Positions 8,524 through 16,806 of a DNA stretch of 64,000 bases are shown here, one piece after another (position 1 is the first letter of the stretch; each line of letters opens with the position of its first letter). Under the pieces are notes generated by a model. That model was given only the letters and a program-made list of their open reading frames with translations. It did no database searches and was not told the origin of the DNA. This DNA is from Bryobacteraceae bacterium. GTDB lineage: Bacteria > Acidobacteriota > Terriglobia > Bryobacterales > Bryobacteraceae. The position numbers and the translations under genes are program-made. The DNA lies in contig BPGE01000001.1 in NCBI GenBank assembly GCA_026002875.1, forward strand, positions 2,914,001-2,978,000. Direction: 5' to 3'.

Positions 8524-9500
8524 CGGGCGCTGCGGTTGCCGGCCGAGCCGGACTTGATCCACTGGGCCCAGAAGCTCAGCGCCAGAAACGCGGCCAGCAG
8601 CGCCAGCGCGATTTTCCACCAGCGCTCGTAGCCGGGCGGCAGAATGCGCTCGATGCGCGGGCCGTCTTCTTCGCTCTCGCTGGCCACGGGCGTCTGCGGC
8701 AGAGCGCCGGCGCCCGAGAGCCGGATCTCGTACTCTTTCCCGGCGATGTCAAAGATGGCGGCGCGCGTGGTCGGCTCCTGGCCAAGGTCCTTCAGCGCCG
8801 CACCCTCGGCGCGGATCCCTTCCGGCACGACAAGCCGCACCGGCCCGGGCGGATGCAGAATCCTTCCCTGCAGGACCGTGTTGTCCTGCGCCGGAAACTT
8901 GTAGCTGATGTCGAACCGCGTCTCGCCGCCCGGCTTCACCGGAAAGTCGAGCGCAAACAGTCCGGCGCGCACGCGCCGCGGCTCGCGCTCCACCGGAACG
9001 CTGCCCGGCGACGTGGCGCGCACGCGCACGTTTTCGCCCGCGGAGGCAGGCGCCGTGAACTGCAGCGTCCCCTGCTCGGGATCGTTCCAGGCGACGTTGG
9101 TGGAGTTCTCGAACAGAATCGTCTCGTTGACCACCCACTCCTTGCCGTCGCCTTCCACCAGAATCATGTGCTGGGTGACGCGCACGTCAGGCACGCGCGG
9201 TGCGGCGTCGAACACGTCGATCTGCACGTTCGCCGCATTCGCCTCGACCGCGCGCGAATAGCTCACGCCCTTGTAGACGGCCTGCAGCAGCATCGCGCCT
9301 GCATTCGCCGTCTTGATCGTGAACCGGCCGTCCTCGCCCGTGCGGGCGCTGCCCCCGGGGGCCATGCCGCCCTGCCCCATCTGCGTGAGGTGAACGAACA
9401 CGCCCGGCTGCGGCTTGCCCGTGGTGCGGTTGATGACCGTGCCGCTGATGTCGGCCAGCGCGGGCAGCGCGGCGAACAGAAGAATCCATGCGCCCCTCAT
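8520..9500 (-). CDS. Membrane-anchored carboxypeptidase-regulatory-domain protein in ccm operon
   Basis: A 326-residue protein with a short signal peptide (WILLFAALPALA), an N-terminal beta domain beginning ISGTVINRTTGKP (CarboxypepD_reg fold), two further beta-rich segments and one C-terminal membrane helix (about residues 295-312) with a short basic tail. It is translationally coupled on both sides (ATGA overlaps with the upstream zinc-ribbon gene and with ccmA), so it very likely belongs to the cytochrome c maturation operon. It has no Cys pair and no TPR, so it is not CcmG or CcmH. A role as a periplasmic scaffold for apocytochrome or heme delivery is only a guess. The frame upstream of 9500 is spurious. 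Confidence 0.75.
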   Translation of the reverse strand: MRGAWILLFAALPALADISGTVINRTTGKPQPGVFVHLTQMGQGGMAPGGSARTGEDGRFTIKTANAGAMLLQAVYKGVSYSRAVEANAANVQIDVFDAAPRVPDVRVTQHMILVEGDGKEWVVNETILFENSTNVAWNDPEQGTLQFTAPASAGENVRVRATSPGSVPVEREPRRVRAGLFALDFPVKPGGETRFDISYKFPAQDNTVLQGRILHPPGPVRLVVPEGIRAEGAALKDLGQEPTTRAAIFDIAGKEYEIRLSGAGALPQTPVASESEEDGPRIERILPPGYERWWKIALALLAAFLALSFWAQWIKSGSAGNRSAR

Positions 9501-9919
9501 GCCGCCCCTCCCGCCATCGGCTTGCCGCACTCGCCGCAGAATTTCAGCGGCTTGTCGAACTTCGCTCCGCAATGCGGGCACACGGTGCCGGGCGCAGGTT
9601 GCGGCGCCGGTTCCGCCTTCGCCGCCGCAGCCTTCGCCCTTTTTCCTGAGACCTGCGCCTGCATCCGCTCCAGCTCTGCGTTCACCTGGGCGAGCTCCGC
9701 CTGCAGAGTGGCTTTCGCCTTCGCATAATCGTCGTCGGAGAGCTTGCCGAGGCCGTACTCGAAGTTCAGGTCGCGCAGGTTGTCGTACAGGATGTCCCGC
9801 TTCTCTTCCAGGTGCGCCCACGGCGGCGGCGCTTCCGCGGGCGGCAGATCTTCAGGCCGGATCAGAAACACGAACGCGAGCACGCCCGCGGTCAGCGCCA
9901 CAGCCACTGCAAGAATCAT
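9497..9919 (-). CDS. CcmI-like membrane zinc-ribbon protein
   Basis: A 140-residue protein: N-terminal membrane helix (residues 1-20), a short coiled-coil segment (about 37-95, with EEKRDILYDNLRDLNFEY, like the cytoplasmic loop of CcmI), an Ala/Lys-rich linker and a C-terminal zinc ribbon CPHCGAKF...CGECGKP. It sits between ccmF and the coupled regulatory-domain gene. The CcmI resemblance covers only the first part; the TPR domain of true CcmI, which holds apocytochrome, is missing. The zinc ribbon probably faces the cytoplasm. Confidence 0.7.
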   Translation of the reverse strand: MILAVAVALTAGVLAFVFLIRPEDLPPAEAPPPWAHLEEKRDILYDNLRDLNFEYGLGKLSDDDYAKAKATLQAELAQVNAELERMQAQVSGKRAKAAAAKAEPAPQPAPGTVCPHCGAKFDKPLKFCGECGKPMAGGAA

Positions 9920-9970
9920 CTCGGTAGAACCATCTTTCCAGCCGCGGGCGTTCGCACCCTGCCCGCGGCG

Positions 9971-11986
9971 TCACTGCGCAGGCTCGGGCTGGCGTTCATA
10001 CACGCCCACCACCTGCGTCTTCGGGTAAGCATATTTCACTTTGCTCGGGATCAGGCACACGATGGTGCCGAACAGCAGCACGTAAAAGCCGATCCAGATC
10101 CAGCTCACCAGCGGGAAGACATACGCCTGGATGATCGCCGCTTCGGGATCCGACTGGCTCATGCTGGCGAAGTTCAGGTACAGATCCTCGTTCAGCCGCC
10201 GGCGGATGGCCACTTCCGATGTCGGCTGCTGCGAGGCGGCGTAGACGCGCCGCTCCGGCTTCAGGTCGCCCACGTACTCGCCGTGCCGGTGCACGGCGAT
10301 CACCGCGCGCTGCCAGGAGTAGTTCGGATTCGAACCGTCAGTCACTTCCTTCACGTGCAGCTCGTAGGCGCCAATCCGGAAATGCGAGCCGATCTTCACT
10401 TCTTCGGTCGTGTCCTTGTTGAACGCCGACCCCGTGTAGCCGATGAACATCAGCACGATGCCCATGTGCACCAGGTAGCCGCCGTAGCGCCGCGTGTTGC
10501 GGTGCGTCAGCTCCACCATGGCGCGGAGGAAGTTCATCTGGCTGCGGGCGGCGATCGAACGCGCGCCTTTGTAAAACTCCATCACCACCGTCGCGGCGAC
10601 GAAGGCGCACAACCCCAGGCTGATCAGGGCGTAGAAATGCCGGACGCCGAAGGCGAGCAGCGCCGCCATGGTCAGCCCCATCACGAGCACCGGCCAGCGG
10701 AAGGCGCGCTTCAGGCTCTCCCACGAACTGCGACGCCACGCAATCAGCGGCCCCACGCCCGTCAGCAGCAGCAGCGCCAGCCCGATGGGGATGTTCACCT
10801 TGTTGAAGAACGGCGCCCCCACCGTGATCTTCTCTCCCATCAGGGCTTCCGTAATCACCGGGAACAGCGTCCCCCACAGCACGGCGAAGCAGGACGCCAG
10901 CAGCAGCAGGTTGTTGAACAGGAAGCTCGACTCCCGGCTCAGCACGCTCTCCAGATGCGCCTCGCTCTTCAGATAATCCAGCCGCCGCAGGATCAGGAAC
11001 ACGGTGATCGAGATGCTGATGGCGAGGAAGCCGACGAACCACGAGCCGAGCGACGACTGCGCGAAGGCGTGAACGCTGGAAACAATGCCGCTGCGCGTCA
11101 GAAAAGTGCCAAAAATGCACAGGAAATAGGTGGCTGAAATCAGCACCATATTCCAGACTTTCATCATGCCCTTTTTCTCCTGCATCATCACCGAATGCAG
11201 GAAAGCCGTGCCCGTGATCCAGGGCAGAAGCGAGGCGTTTTCCACCGGATCCCAGCCCCAGTAGCCGCCCCAGCCGAGCACCGCGTACGCCCACCCCTGC
11301 CCCAGCATGATGCCGATGGACAGGAAGCCCCACGTCACCAGCGACCAGCGCCGCGTCGTGGCGATCCACGCCTCCCCGGGCTCGCGCTTCAGCAGCGACG
11401 CGAAGGCGAACGCGAAAGGCACCACGAACCCCACGAAGCCGAGATACAGCGCCGGCGGGTGGATCGCCATCAGCCAGTACTGCAGCAGCGGATTCAGCCC
11501 GTTTCCATCCGCCACGCTCGTGACGCCGCGCCCCACGGCGAGCATCTGGAACGGCGGCTCGACGAACACGTTCAGCACGCAGAAGAACGTCTGCGTGAAC
11601 ATCAGCACCGCGACCACCCACGGCATCAGGTTGCGGTGCTTCGCCCGGTTCGTCCACACGACGATGGCGGAGTACAGCGACAGCATCCAGCTCCACAGCA
11701 GGAGCGATCCTTCCTGCCCGCCCCACCAGGCGGCGAACTTGTACACCGCCGGCATGGCGCGGTTGGAGCGTTCCGCCACGTAGGCGAAGCGGAAGTCGCT
11801 CGTCATCAGGGCGTAGACGAGAATCGCCGAAGCCGCCGTCAGCAGCAGGAAAACGCCATACACCGAGCGGCGGGCGCTCTCCACCAGGAAGGGTTTGTCC
11901 TTCCACCCTCCGATGGAAGAAGCCAGAAAGGCGTACGCTGCAAGGCAAAGCGCCAGCAGCAGGCTGAATGCGCCGAGAGTCTCCAT
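9971..11986 (-). CDS. ccmF: Cytochrome c heme lyase subunit CcmF
   Basis: A 671-residue polytopic membrane protein with the WWD motif WGGYWGWDPVENASLLPW near residues 240-257, the hallmark of CcmF. It attaches heme to CxxCH motifs of apocytochromes in system I. It lies 34 bases downstream of ccmE. No ccmH is found in the window; in variants with CxxxY-type CcmE, CcmH is typically absent, so CcmF may act without it here. Confidence 0.93.
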   Translation of the reverse strand: METLGAFSLLLALCLAAYAFLASSIGGWKDKPFLVESARRSVYGVFLLLTAASAILVYALMTSDFRFAYVAERSNRAMPAVYKFAAWWGGQEGSLLLWSWMLSLYSAIVVWTNRAKHRNLMPWVVAVLMFTQTFFCVLNVFVEPPFQMLAVGRGVTSVADGNGLNPLLQYWLMAIHPPALYLGFVGFVVPFAFAFASLLKREPGEAWIATTRRWSLVTWGFLSIGIMLGQGWAYAVLGWGGYWGWDPVENASLLPWITGTAFLHSVMMQEKKGMMKVWNMVLISATYFLCIFGTFLTRSGIVSSVHAFAQSSLGSWFVGFLAISISITVFLILRRLDYLKSEAHLESVLSRESSFLFNNLLLLASCFAVLWGTLFPVITEALMGEKITVGAPFFNKVNIPIGLALLLLTGVGPLIAWRRSSWESLKRAFRWPVLVMGLTMAALLAFGVRHFYALISLGLCAFVAATVVMEFYKGARSIAARSQMNFLRAMVELTHRNTRRYGGYLVHMGIVLMFIGYTGSAFNKDTTEEVKIGSHFRIGAYELHVKEVTDGSNPNYSWQRAVIAVHRHGEYVGDLKPERRVYAASQQPTSEVAIRRRLNEDLYLNFASMSQSDPEAAIIQAYVFPLVSWIWIGFYVLLFGTIVCLIPSKVKYAYPKTQVVGVYERQPEPAQ

Positions 11987-12019
11987 GGATTCCGCTCCAG
12001 GGCGTGGATTGGGACTGCT

Positions 12020-12466
12020 CTACAGCGAGGACCGCGTCGTGCCGGGGTTCAGAGGCTGCGGCGCAGCTTTGCCCGGCGCGGCTTCATATTTCGAGGGACA
12101 TTTGGCTGCGATCGAGCTGGCGTGGAAAGTGCCGTCCGGCGCCAGTTTGCCGTCCGCCATCGCCTGCGCTTCGTCCCGGAACGTGTCCGGCAGCGGATCC
12201 TTGCCCGTGTACACCACGTTCAGGGTCGCGCCGCGCTCCTTCTCGCAGATCTGGAAATGAACGGCGGTGCCTTCGCGGCGGATCGAGCCCGCCACCACAT
12301 CGCCCGTCACGCGCACGCGTTTGCCCGCCTCCGATTGCGGCATGGATTTCAGTTCGGAGATCGTCTTGTAGTACGTCTTCGACTCGCGGATGCCGCTCGC
12401 CGCCAGCCAGGCCAGGGTGCCAAGCACGGCGGCCACCAGGATGCCGAATCGCAGGTAGGTTTTCAT
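12020..12466 (-). CDS. ccmE: Heme chaperone CcmE, CxxxY variant
   Basis: A 148-residue protein with an N-terminal membrane anchor (about residues 7-24) and an OB-fold domain. The usual heme-attaching HxxxY motif is replaced: residues 123-127 are C-P-S-K-Y, so a cysteine takes the place of the conserved histidine. Such CxxxY CcmE proteins are known from some deltaproteobacteria and archaea with a modified Ccm system lacking CcmH. The gene starts the ccm cluster, has its own candidate -10 box (12484-12489) and a GA-rich ribosome site. It carries heme from CcmC to CcmF in the periplasm. Confidence 0.9.
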   Translation of the reverse strand: MKTYLRFGILVAAVLGTLAWLAASGIRESKTYYKTISELKSMPQSEAGKRVRVTGDVVAGSIRREGTAVHFQICEKERGATLNVVYTGKDPLPDTFRDEAQAMADGKLAPDGTFHASSIAAKCPSKYEAAPGKAAPQPLNPGTTRSSL

Positions 12467-12483
12467 ATGGGGCCCTCGCCTTC

Positions 12484-12489
12484 AGTATA
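12484..12489 (-). promoter_or_regulatory. Candidate -10 box (TATACT) for ccm operon
   Basis: On the minus strand TATACT lies 17 bases before the ccmE start, in the 37-base gap after the M23 peptidase gene; a GAAGGCGAGG ribosome-binding stretch lies between. The -35 would fall inside the upstream coding sequence. Confidence 0.45.
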
Positions 12490-12503
12490 GCCCCATGGCC
12501 CCA

Positions 12504-13907
12504 TCATGGACGGGAGAGTGTGATTTCCGGCTCCACCCGGAAACTCGCCTCCCCGCGCACGCTTTGAACGGCCACCCGCCACGTGCCCGGTTGCGGGCTC
12601 GCCACCTCCGCCCGCGCCCCCTCGGCGCGGATCCACTCGCCCGCCGGCGTCACCAGCCAGAGGTCCAGCTCCGCCCCCGCATCTTTCCATTCCAGCTTCA
12701 CTGCCAGCCGCCGCGCGTTCCGCGGAATCCGCAACGGACGCGTCCACCATTGCGCGAACGCCGCGGCTCCCTCCCACTCCGTCTTCGCCGGCGCGGAAGA
12801 GCTGATCACGGGTGCATCGGCCCGGTCTTCAAACCGGAAGGGGATGCTGGGCGCGGCGATCGAAGGCGAGCGCGTCACGTGCACGTGCACATGCCGCCCG
12901 AAGGAGTAGCCGCTGTTGCCCACCTCGGCCAGAATCTGCCCCGCCTCCACCCGCTGCCCTGTCCGGACGCGGAACGTGCGGGTCTTCAGGTGCGCGTAGT
13001 GAGACCAGGTGCCGTCGTCGTGCCGGATCGAGATGTAGTTGCCGAACAGGCGCTGATCCGGCGTCTGGCCCAGCCCGAAATCATACGCAGCCACGACGCC
13101 CGCCCGCATGGCCGCGACAAACCGCCCGTTCAGCGGCGCGAAGTCCCAGGCGTGCAGAGCCCGCCCGTAGTGCGAAAAGGCGCCATACGGCCGCTGCGTC
13201 ACCCGCCAGGTTTCTCCATCAGGAAATGGCTTCCGGAAGGATTCCCGGGAGGCCACCACGAAACGCGCGGGCGGGCTCTCGTCGCCGTTCGGATTGCGCA
13301 GGATCACCAGGTATTCGCCCGGCTCCAGCGGGCCGGGATCGGCGCGCAGCCGGTTGCCCTCGCGCTGGGCGGCCAGCACGACGGCCACGTAGTCCCAGCC
13401 CGCGCTCTCGCGGTAGCGGGCGATGTTGATCGTCGTGTCCGGCTCGGTTCCGAAGGTTTCCAGCAGCAGCCCGTCCGTCCCTGCCGAGATCACGCGTGCG
13501 GCCAGGGACGTGGGCTTGCCCGTGATTTCAAAATCCTTCTCGCGCAGGACCTGCCCGCCGGAGACCACCCGCACCCTCCACCGGCCAGGCTTGGTGGCCG
13601 GCGCAAAGCCGCCCACCTGCAGCGCGTTCACCACGCACACGGTCCTCCCCCGGGGCAGATCCGTGTAATCGGTCCGCTCAGCCACCTCTCCTGCCGGGTT
13701 CAGCCACTCAACGGCAAAAGCCTCCCCCGCCCCCGCCCGCGCCGTGAACTTCACCAGGATCTGCGGATCGCCGGCCCCGACAGAATCCGCCGCGCGCGAC
13801 AACTGGCACGCGCCTTCCACAGCTGCGGGACCGGTCTCCAGACGGCTGATGTCCACACCCCACGCCGCGGCGGCAGACAGGAACAGCAGAATGGCCGGAC
13901 GCGCCAC
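12504..13907 (-). CDS. Secreted M23-family (LytM) metallopeptidase-like protein
   Basis: A 467-residue protein with a signal peptide (AILLFLSAAAAWG). The LytM fold is at about residues 235-350: HAWDFAP supplies the first His and Asp, HYAHL and GRHVHVHV supply the other metal and catalytic His residues. It is flanked by beta-rich domains on both sides; the C-terminal one resembles a prepeptidase-like sandwich. M23 enzymes cut peptidoglycan cross-bridges. It is upstream of ccmE in the same direction but has no clear tie to heme. Start chosen for the signal peptide. Confidence 0.85.
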   Translation of the reverse strand: MARPAILLFLSAAAAWGVDISRLETGPAAVEGACQLSRAADSVGAGDPQILVKFTARAGAGEAFAVEWLNPAGEVAERTDYTDLPRGRTVCVVNALQVGGFAPATKPGRWRVRVVSGGQVLREKDFEITGKPTSLAARVISAGTDGLLLETFGTEPDTTINIARYRESAGWDYVAVVLAAQREGNRLRADPGPLEPGEYLVILRNPNGDESPPARFVVASRESFRKPFPDGETWRVTQRPYGAFSHYGRALHAWDFAPLNGRFVAAMRAGVVAAYDFGLGQTPDQRLFGNYISIRHDDGTWSHYAHLKTRTFRVRTGQRVEAGQILAEVGNSGYSFGRHVHVHVTRSPSIAAPSIPFRFEDRADAPVISSSAPAKTEWEGAAAFAQWWTRPLRIPRNARRLAVKLEWKDAGAELDLWLVTPAGEWIRAEGARAEVASPQPGTWRVAVQSVRGEASFRVEPEITLSRP

Positions 13908-14004
13908 AGTTCTTCATCGGCGTCCCCGGCAATGCGCTTTAGCGGTCCCCGCACCGGTCTCAAGTCTCCGCCCCGTCCGGCCGATCAGTCCTGCAGGAGT
14001 CTCC

Positions 14005-14574
14005 ATGGCCGGATCTCTTCCTTCGACCAAATTCCAGGACCATTACGCCGTTCTGGGCGTCCCCCGGAAAGCCTCGGCGGAGGAAATCCACCGCGCTTAC
14101 TCGGCGCTCGCCAACAAGCACCACCCGAAGAACGGGTCGGCCCCGGACGCCGAAAAGTATGAAGCCGTCACGCAGGCTTACGAGGTGCTGTCGAATCCCG
14201 TCACGCGCGAGGCGTTCAATTCCCTGCTGCCCAAAGAGGAGGAAGGCACGCCCACGCTGTCGCCGCGCAGCTTCTACGAGGCGGTCACCACGGAAGCCGC
14301 CCGCCGCATGGCCATTCTGGCGATTCTCTACGAGCGCCGCCGCGCCAACCCCGGCTCGCCCGGCACCCCGGTGCGCGTCATTGAGTCCATGGTCAACTTC
14401 CCCGCCGAGCCCATGTTCTTCGCCCTCTGGTACCTGAAACAGCGCGGCTGGGTCGGCGTCGACGACAAGAGCTGCCCCATCATCACCGCCGAGGGCATGG
14501 ACGTCATCGAACAGAACCCGCCCACGCCGGAGCAGCTCGCCGCTCTGCTGAAACCGCAGTGCGTCGCAGACTGA
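14005..14574 (+). CDS. J-domain-like protein with HPK in place of HPD
   Basis: A 189-residue protein. Residues about 11-60 align with the J-domain (DHYAVLGVPRKASAEEIHRAYSALA), but the tripeptide needed to stimulate DnaK is HPK (residues 40-42) and not HPD. The remainder, about 85-185, is a helical domain of unknown kind (VRVIESMVNFPAE, then a winged-helix-like LKQRGWVGVDD). The ATG at 14005 follows a CAGGAG ribosome site; the longer open frame from 13744 lacks one. Stimulation of Hsp70 is doubtful; it may be a structural J-like module. Confidence 0.75.
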   Translation: MAGSLPSTKFQDHYAVLGVPRKASAEEIHRAYSALANKHHPKNGSAPDAEKYEAVTQAYEVLSNPVTREAFNSLLPKEEEGTPTLSPRSFYEAVTTEAARRMAILAILYERRRANPGSPGTPVRVIESMVNFPAEPMFFALWYLKQRGWVGVDDKSCPIITAEGMDVIEQNPPTPEQLAALLKPQCVAD

Positions 14575-14695
14575 GCCGCAACCCGTTCAGGCCCTCGACC
14601 CCCGGCGTTCCCGCCGCCCTCCCCTCTCTCCACTGCCGCCGCATCGGGTCCCGGACCCGGGCATGGTAGCATCGGTGCTGTCAGGGAGGGCTTTG

Positions 14696-15586
14696 ATGGA
14701 ACGCAGAAAAGCGTCTGCTTTCCCGCAGGGGCTTCTGGATCTGTTCGACCTCTACGTCCATGGCGACATCGACCGGCGGTCGTTTCTCGAAGGCGCGCAG
14801 AAGTACGCCACGGGCGCCGTCACCGCGGCCATGCTCTGGGAGAGCCTGCGGCCCAACTACGCCTGGGCGCAGCAGGTGCCGCCGGATGATCCCCGCATCC
14901 GTGCGGAGCGCGTGGACGTGGAATCCCCTAAGGGCAACGGCAGGATCCGCTGCTATCTGGTGCGGCCCGCCAAAGCGCAGGGCAGACTGCCCGGCGTCGT
15001 GGTGATCCACGAAAACCGCGGACTGAACCCGTATATCGAAGACGTCGCCCGGCGCCTCGCGGCAGAGGGGTTCCTCGCGCTCGCGCCCGACGGGCTCACC
15101 AGCGCCGGCGGCTATCCCGGCGACGACGAAAAGGGCGTCCAGCTGTTCCGCGAAGTCGACCGCCAGAAACTGAACGAGGACTTCATCGCTGCTGCACGCT
15201 GGCTCAGGAAGCATCCCGAATGCACGGGCAGAATCGGGGCCGTCGGGTTCTGCTACGGCGGGGGCGTGGCCAACATGCTCGCCGTGCGGCTCGGCGAAGA
15301 ACTCGCCGCCGCCGTGCCTTTCTACGGAGGCCAGCCGCCTGCGGCGGAGGTGCCGAAGATCCGCGCCGCGCTCATGCTGCACTACGCCGGGCTCGACAAA
15401 CGCGTGAACGAAGGCTGGCCTGCATACGAAGCGGCGCTCAAAGAGCACGGCAAGCCCTACCAGGTGTTCTTCTACGAAAACACCAATCACGGCTTCCACA
15501 ACGACACGACCCCGCGCTACGACGAAGCCGCGGCGAAGCTCGCCTGGCAGAGAACCGTGGCGTTTTTCCGGGAAAAACTGCAGTAA
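14696..15586 (+). CDS. Dienelactone hydrolase family protein
   Basis: A 296-residue alpha/beta hydrolase. The dienelactone-hydrolase triad is visible as Cys186 (GFCYGGG), Asp234 (LDKR) and His265 (NHGF). The N-terminal 60 residues are an extension with DRRSFLEGA and an Ala-rich stretch, resembling an internal Tat-type signal, as in several exported members of this family. ATG at 14696 follows AGGGAGGG; the earlier ATG at 14663 lacks a ribosome site. Substrate unknown; members hydrolyse lactones or esters. Confidence 0.85.
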   Translation: MERRKASAFPQGLLDLFDLYVHGDIDRRSFLEGAQKYATGAVTAAMLWESLRPNYAWAQQVPPDDPRIRAERVDVESPKGNGRIRCYLVRPAKAQGRLPGVVVIHENRGLNPYIEDVARRLAAEGFLALAPDGLTSAGGYPGDDEKGVQLFREVDRQKLNEDFIAAARWLRKHPECTGRIGAVGFCYGGGVANMLAVRLGEELAAAVPFYGGQPPAAEVPKIRAALMLHYAGLDKRVNEGWPAYEAALKEHGKPYQVFFYENTNHGFHNDTTPRYDEAAAKLAWQRTVAFFREKLQ

Positions 15587-15670
15587 GCTCTGCGGAAGCT
15601 CGCCCTGTCCGGAACGGCTTCCCCAGGAAAAGCGGGCGCGCCAGCGGCCTCCGGCCCGGCCGGATCCCGT

Positions 15671-16561
15671 TCAGCTCAGCAGGCTCTGCCAGTCTTCGTA
15701 GCTCAGCCCGGCGCGCAGCCGCACCTCGCGCTCCGACGCTTCCAGGCTGGCTGCCGCGGCGATGCGCAGGGCGGGCGTTTCCGGCGCGCGCATCTTCGCC
15801 AGCTGCTGCATGGCCTCCAGCCCGCCGCGCACGGCCTGCGCGTCCTGCGCCGTGCGGAACACGCCGGTGACAGACAGATCGAGCGTCTCCGCCGCGCTCG
15901 CCGTGAGCCGCAGCTCTTCCAGCGCGTCGAACACGGGTCCCGCCTTCAGCGGCAGCATTTCGCCCGCCGCTGCGCGCAGCCCTTCCCCGCCCCGGGCTAC
16001 GAGCCACAGTTCGCAGATCGGCAGCCTTTCCACGGCGCGGATCAGCTCCAGCGGCGGCTGTTCGGATTCCCGGTCCCGGCTGTCGACGATGCGCTCCAGA
16101 TCCGCCGGCCGCCCCATCATGGCCGCGCCGGAGCCGAGGAACAGCACCGCCTGCCCGTCCTTCTCCAGCACGTAGTACGTCTTGTAGTTCCGTTTCACGA
16201 CGCCGGGAACGTCGAACCGGGGCTCCTGCCCGAAAGCGCCCCCGAACTTGCCCCTCAGAAACGCCACCGGGCTGTCGCCCGGCAGGCTCCAGACGACTTC
16301 CCAGACATCGCGGGCGAGATCCATGCCCGTGCGCTCTTCGAAACGGCGCAGCACGGCGGGTCTCCGCCCTTCGAGAAAAGGCTGGAACCAGCGAGTCTTC
16401 TTCAGCCGGTCGATCCGCAACCCGGCCAGCGCCAGGCTGGCGCCGGGCAGCAGCGGCGCAATCGCCGCATCGACGCGGGAATGGGTGGGCTGGCGGCGGC
16501 AGGCCGGAAGAGCCGCAAGGCATGAAAGCAGAAATCCCCGCCTCGTCGGCGGGGTCTTCAT
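15671..16561 (-). CDS. Hypothetical exported lipoprotein-like protein
   Basis: A 296-residue protein beginning MKTPPTRRGFLLSCLAALPAC, a twin-arginine signal that ends in a lipobox-like LPAC. The rest is a mixed alpha/beta protein with no recognised family; it contains repeated segments such as LARDVWEVVW and FDALEELRLTAS that suggest a two-lobed substrate-binding or pilus-independent assembly domain, but I cannot assign it. The open frame continues upstream through tRNA-Leu, which is not coding. The ATG is 12 bases after the CCA end of the tRNA on the same strand. Confidence 0.65.
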   Translation of the reverse strand: MKTPPTRRGFLLSCLAALPACRRQPTHSRVDAAIAPLLPGASLALAGLRIDRLKKTRWFQPFLEGRRPAVLRRFEERTGMDLARDVWEVVWSLPGDSPVAFLRGKFGGAFGQEPRFDVPGVVKRNYKTYYVLEKDGQAVLFLGSGAAMMGRPADLERIVDSRDRESEQPPLELIRAVERLPICELWLVARGGEGLRAAAGEMLPLKAGPVFDALEELRLTASAAETLDLSVTGVFRTAQDAQAVRGGLEAMQQLAKMRAPETPALRIAAAASLEASEREVRLRAGLSYEDWQSLLS

Positions 16562-16573
16562 CAAATCCCGGGT

Positions 16574-16660
16574 TGGTGCGGATGAGAGGACTTGAACCTC
16601 CACGGGGTTGCCCCCACTAGAACCTGAATCTAGCGCGTCTGCCAGTTCCGCCACATCCGC
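16574..16660 (-). tRNA. tRNA-Leu (anticodon CAG)
   Basis: An 87-base cloverleaf on the minus strand: acceptor GCGGATG pairs with CATCCGC, followed by A and an encoded CCA. The anticodon stem CTAGA/TCTAG encloses TTCAGGT, giving CAG. The long variable arm (GTGGGGGCAACCCC) and TTCAAGTCC T-loop are typical of leucine tRNA. Confidence 0.95.
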
Positions 16661-16806
16661 ACGGCTGGCTTGCCTGCCAAACTTCATTTTCGTAAAGGCT
16701 GCGGCGCGATGTCAATTCGGGCGCGGCAATCCGGCTGCAGACAACGCGCCGCAAGCGTCCGCCGCCAGCCGCCGGAGAGCGGCCGCAATGCGGCGGCTTC
16801 CTCCGC

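Noticed and set aside
16562-16687. N-terminal extension of the lipoprotein-like gene to 16687
   Set aside because: This stretch contains tRNA-Leu(CAG), including its CCA end, so the open frame there is accidental.
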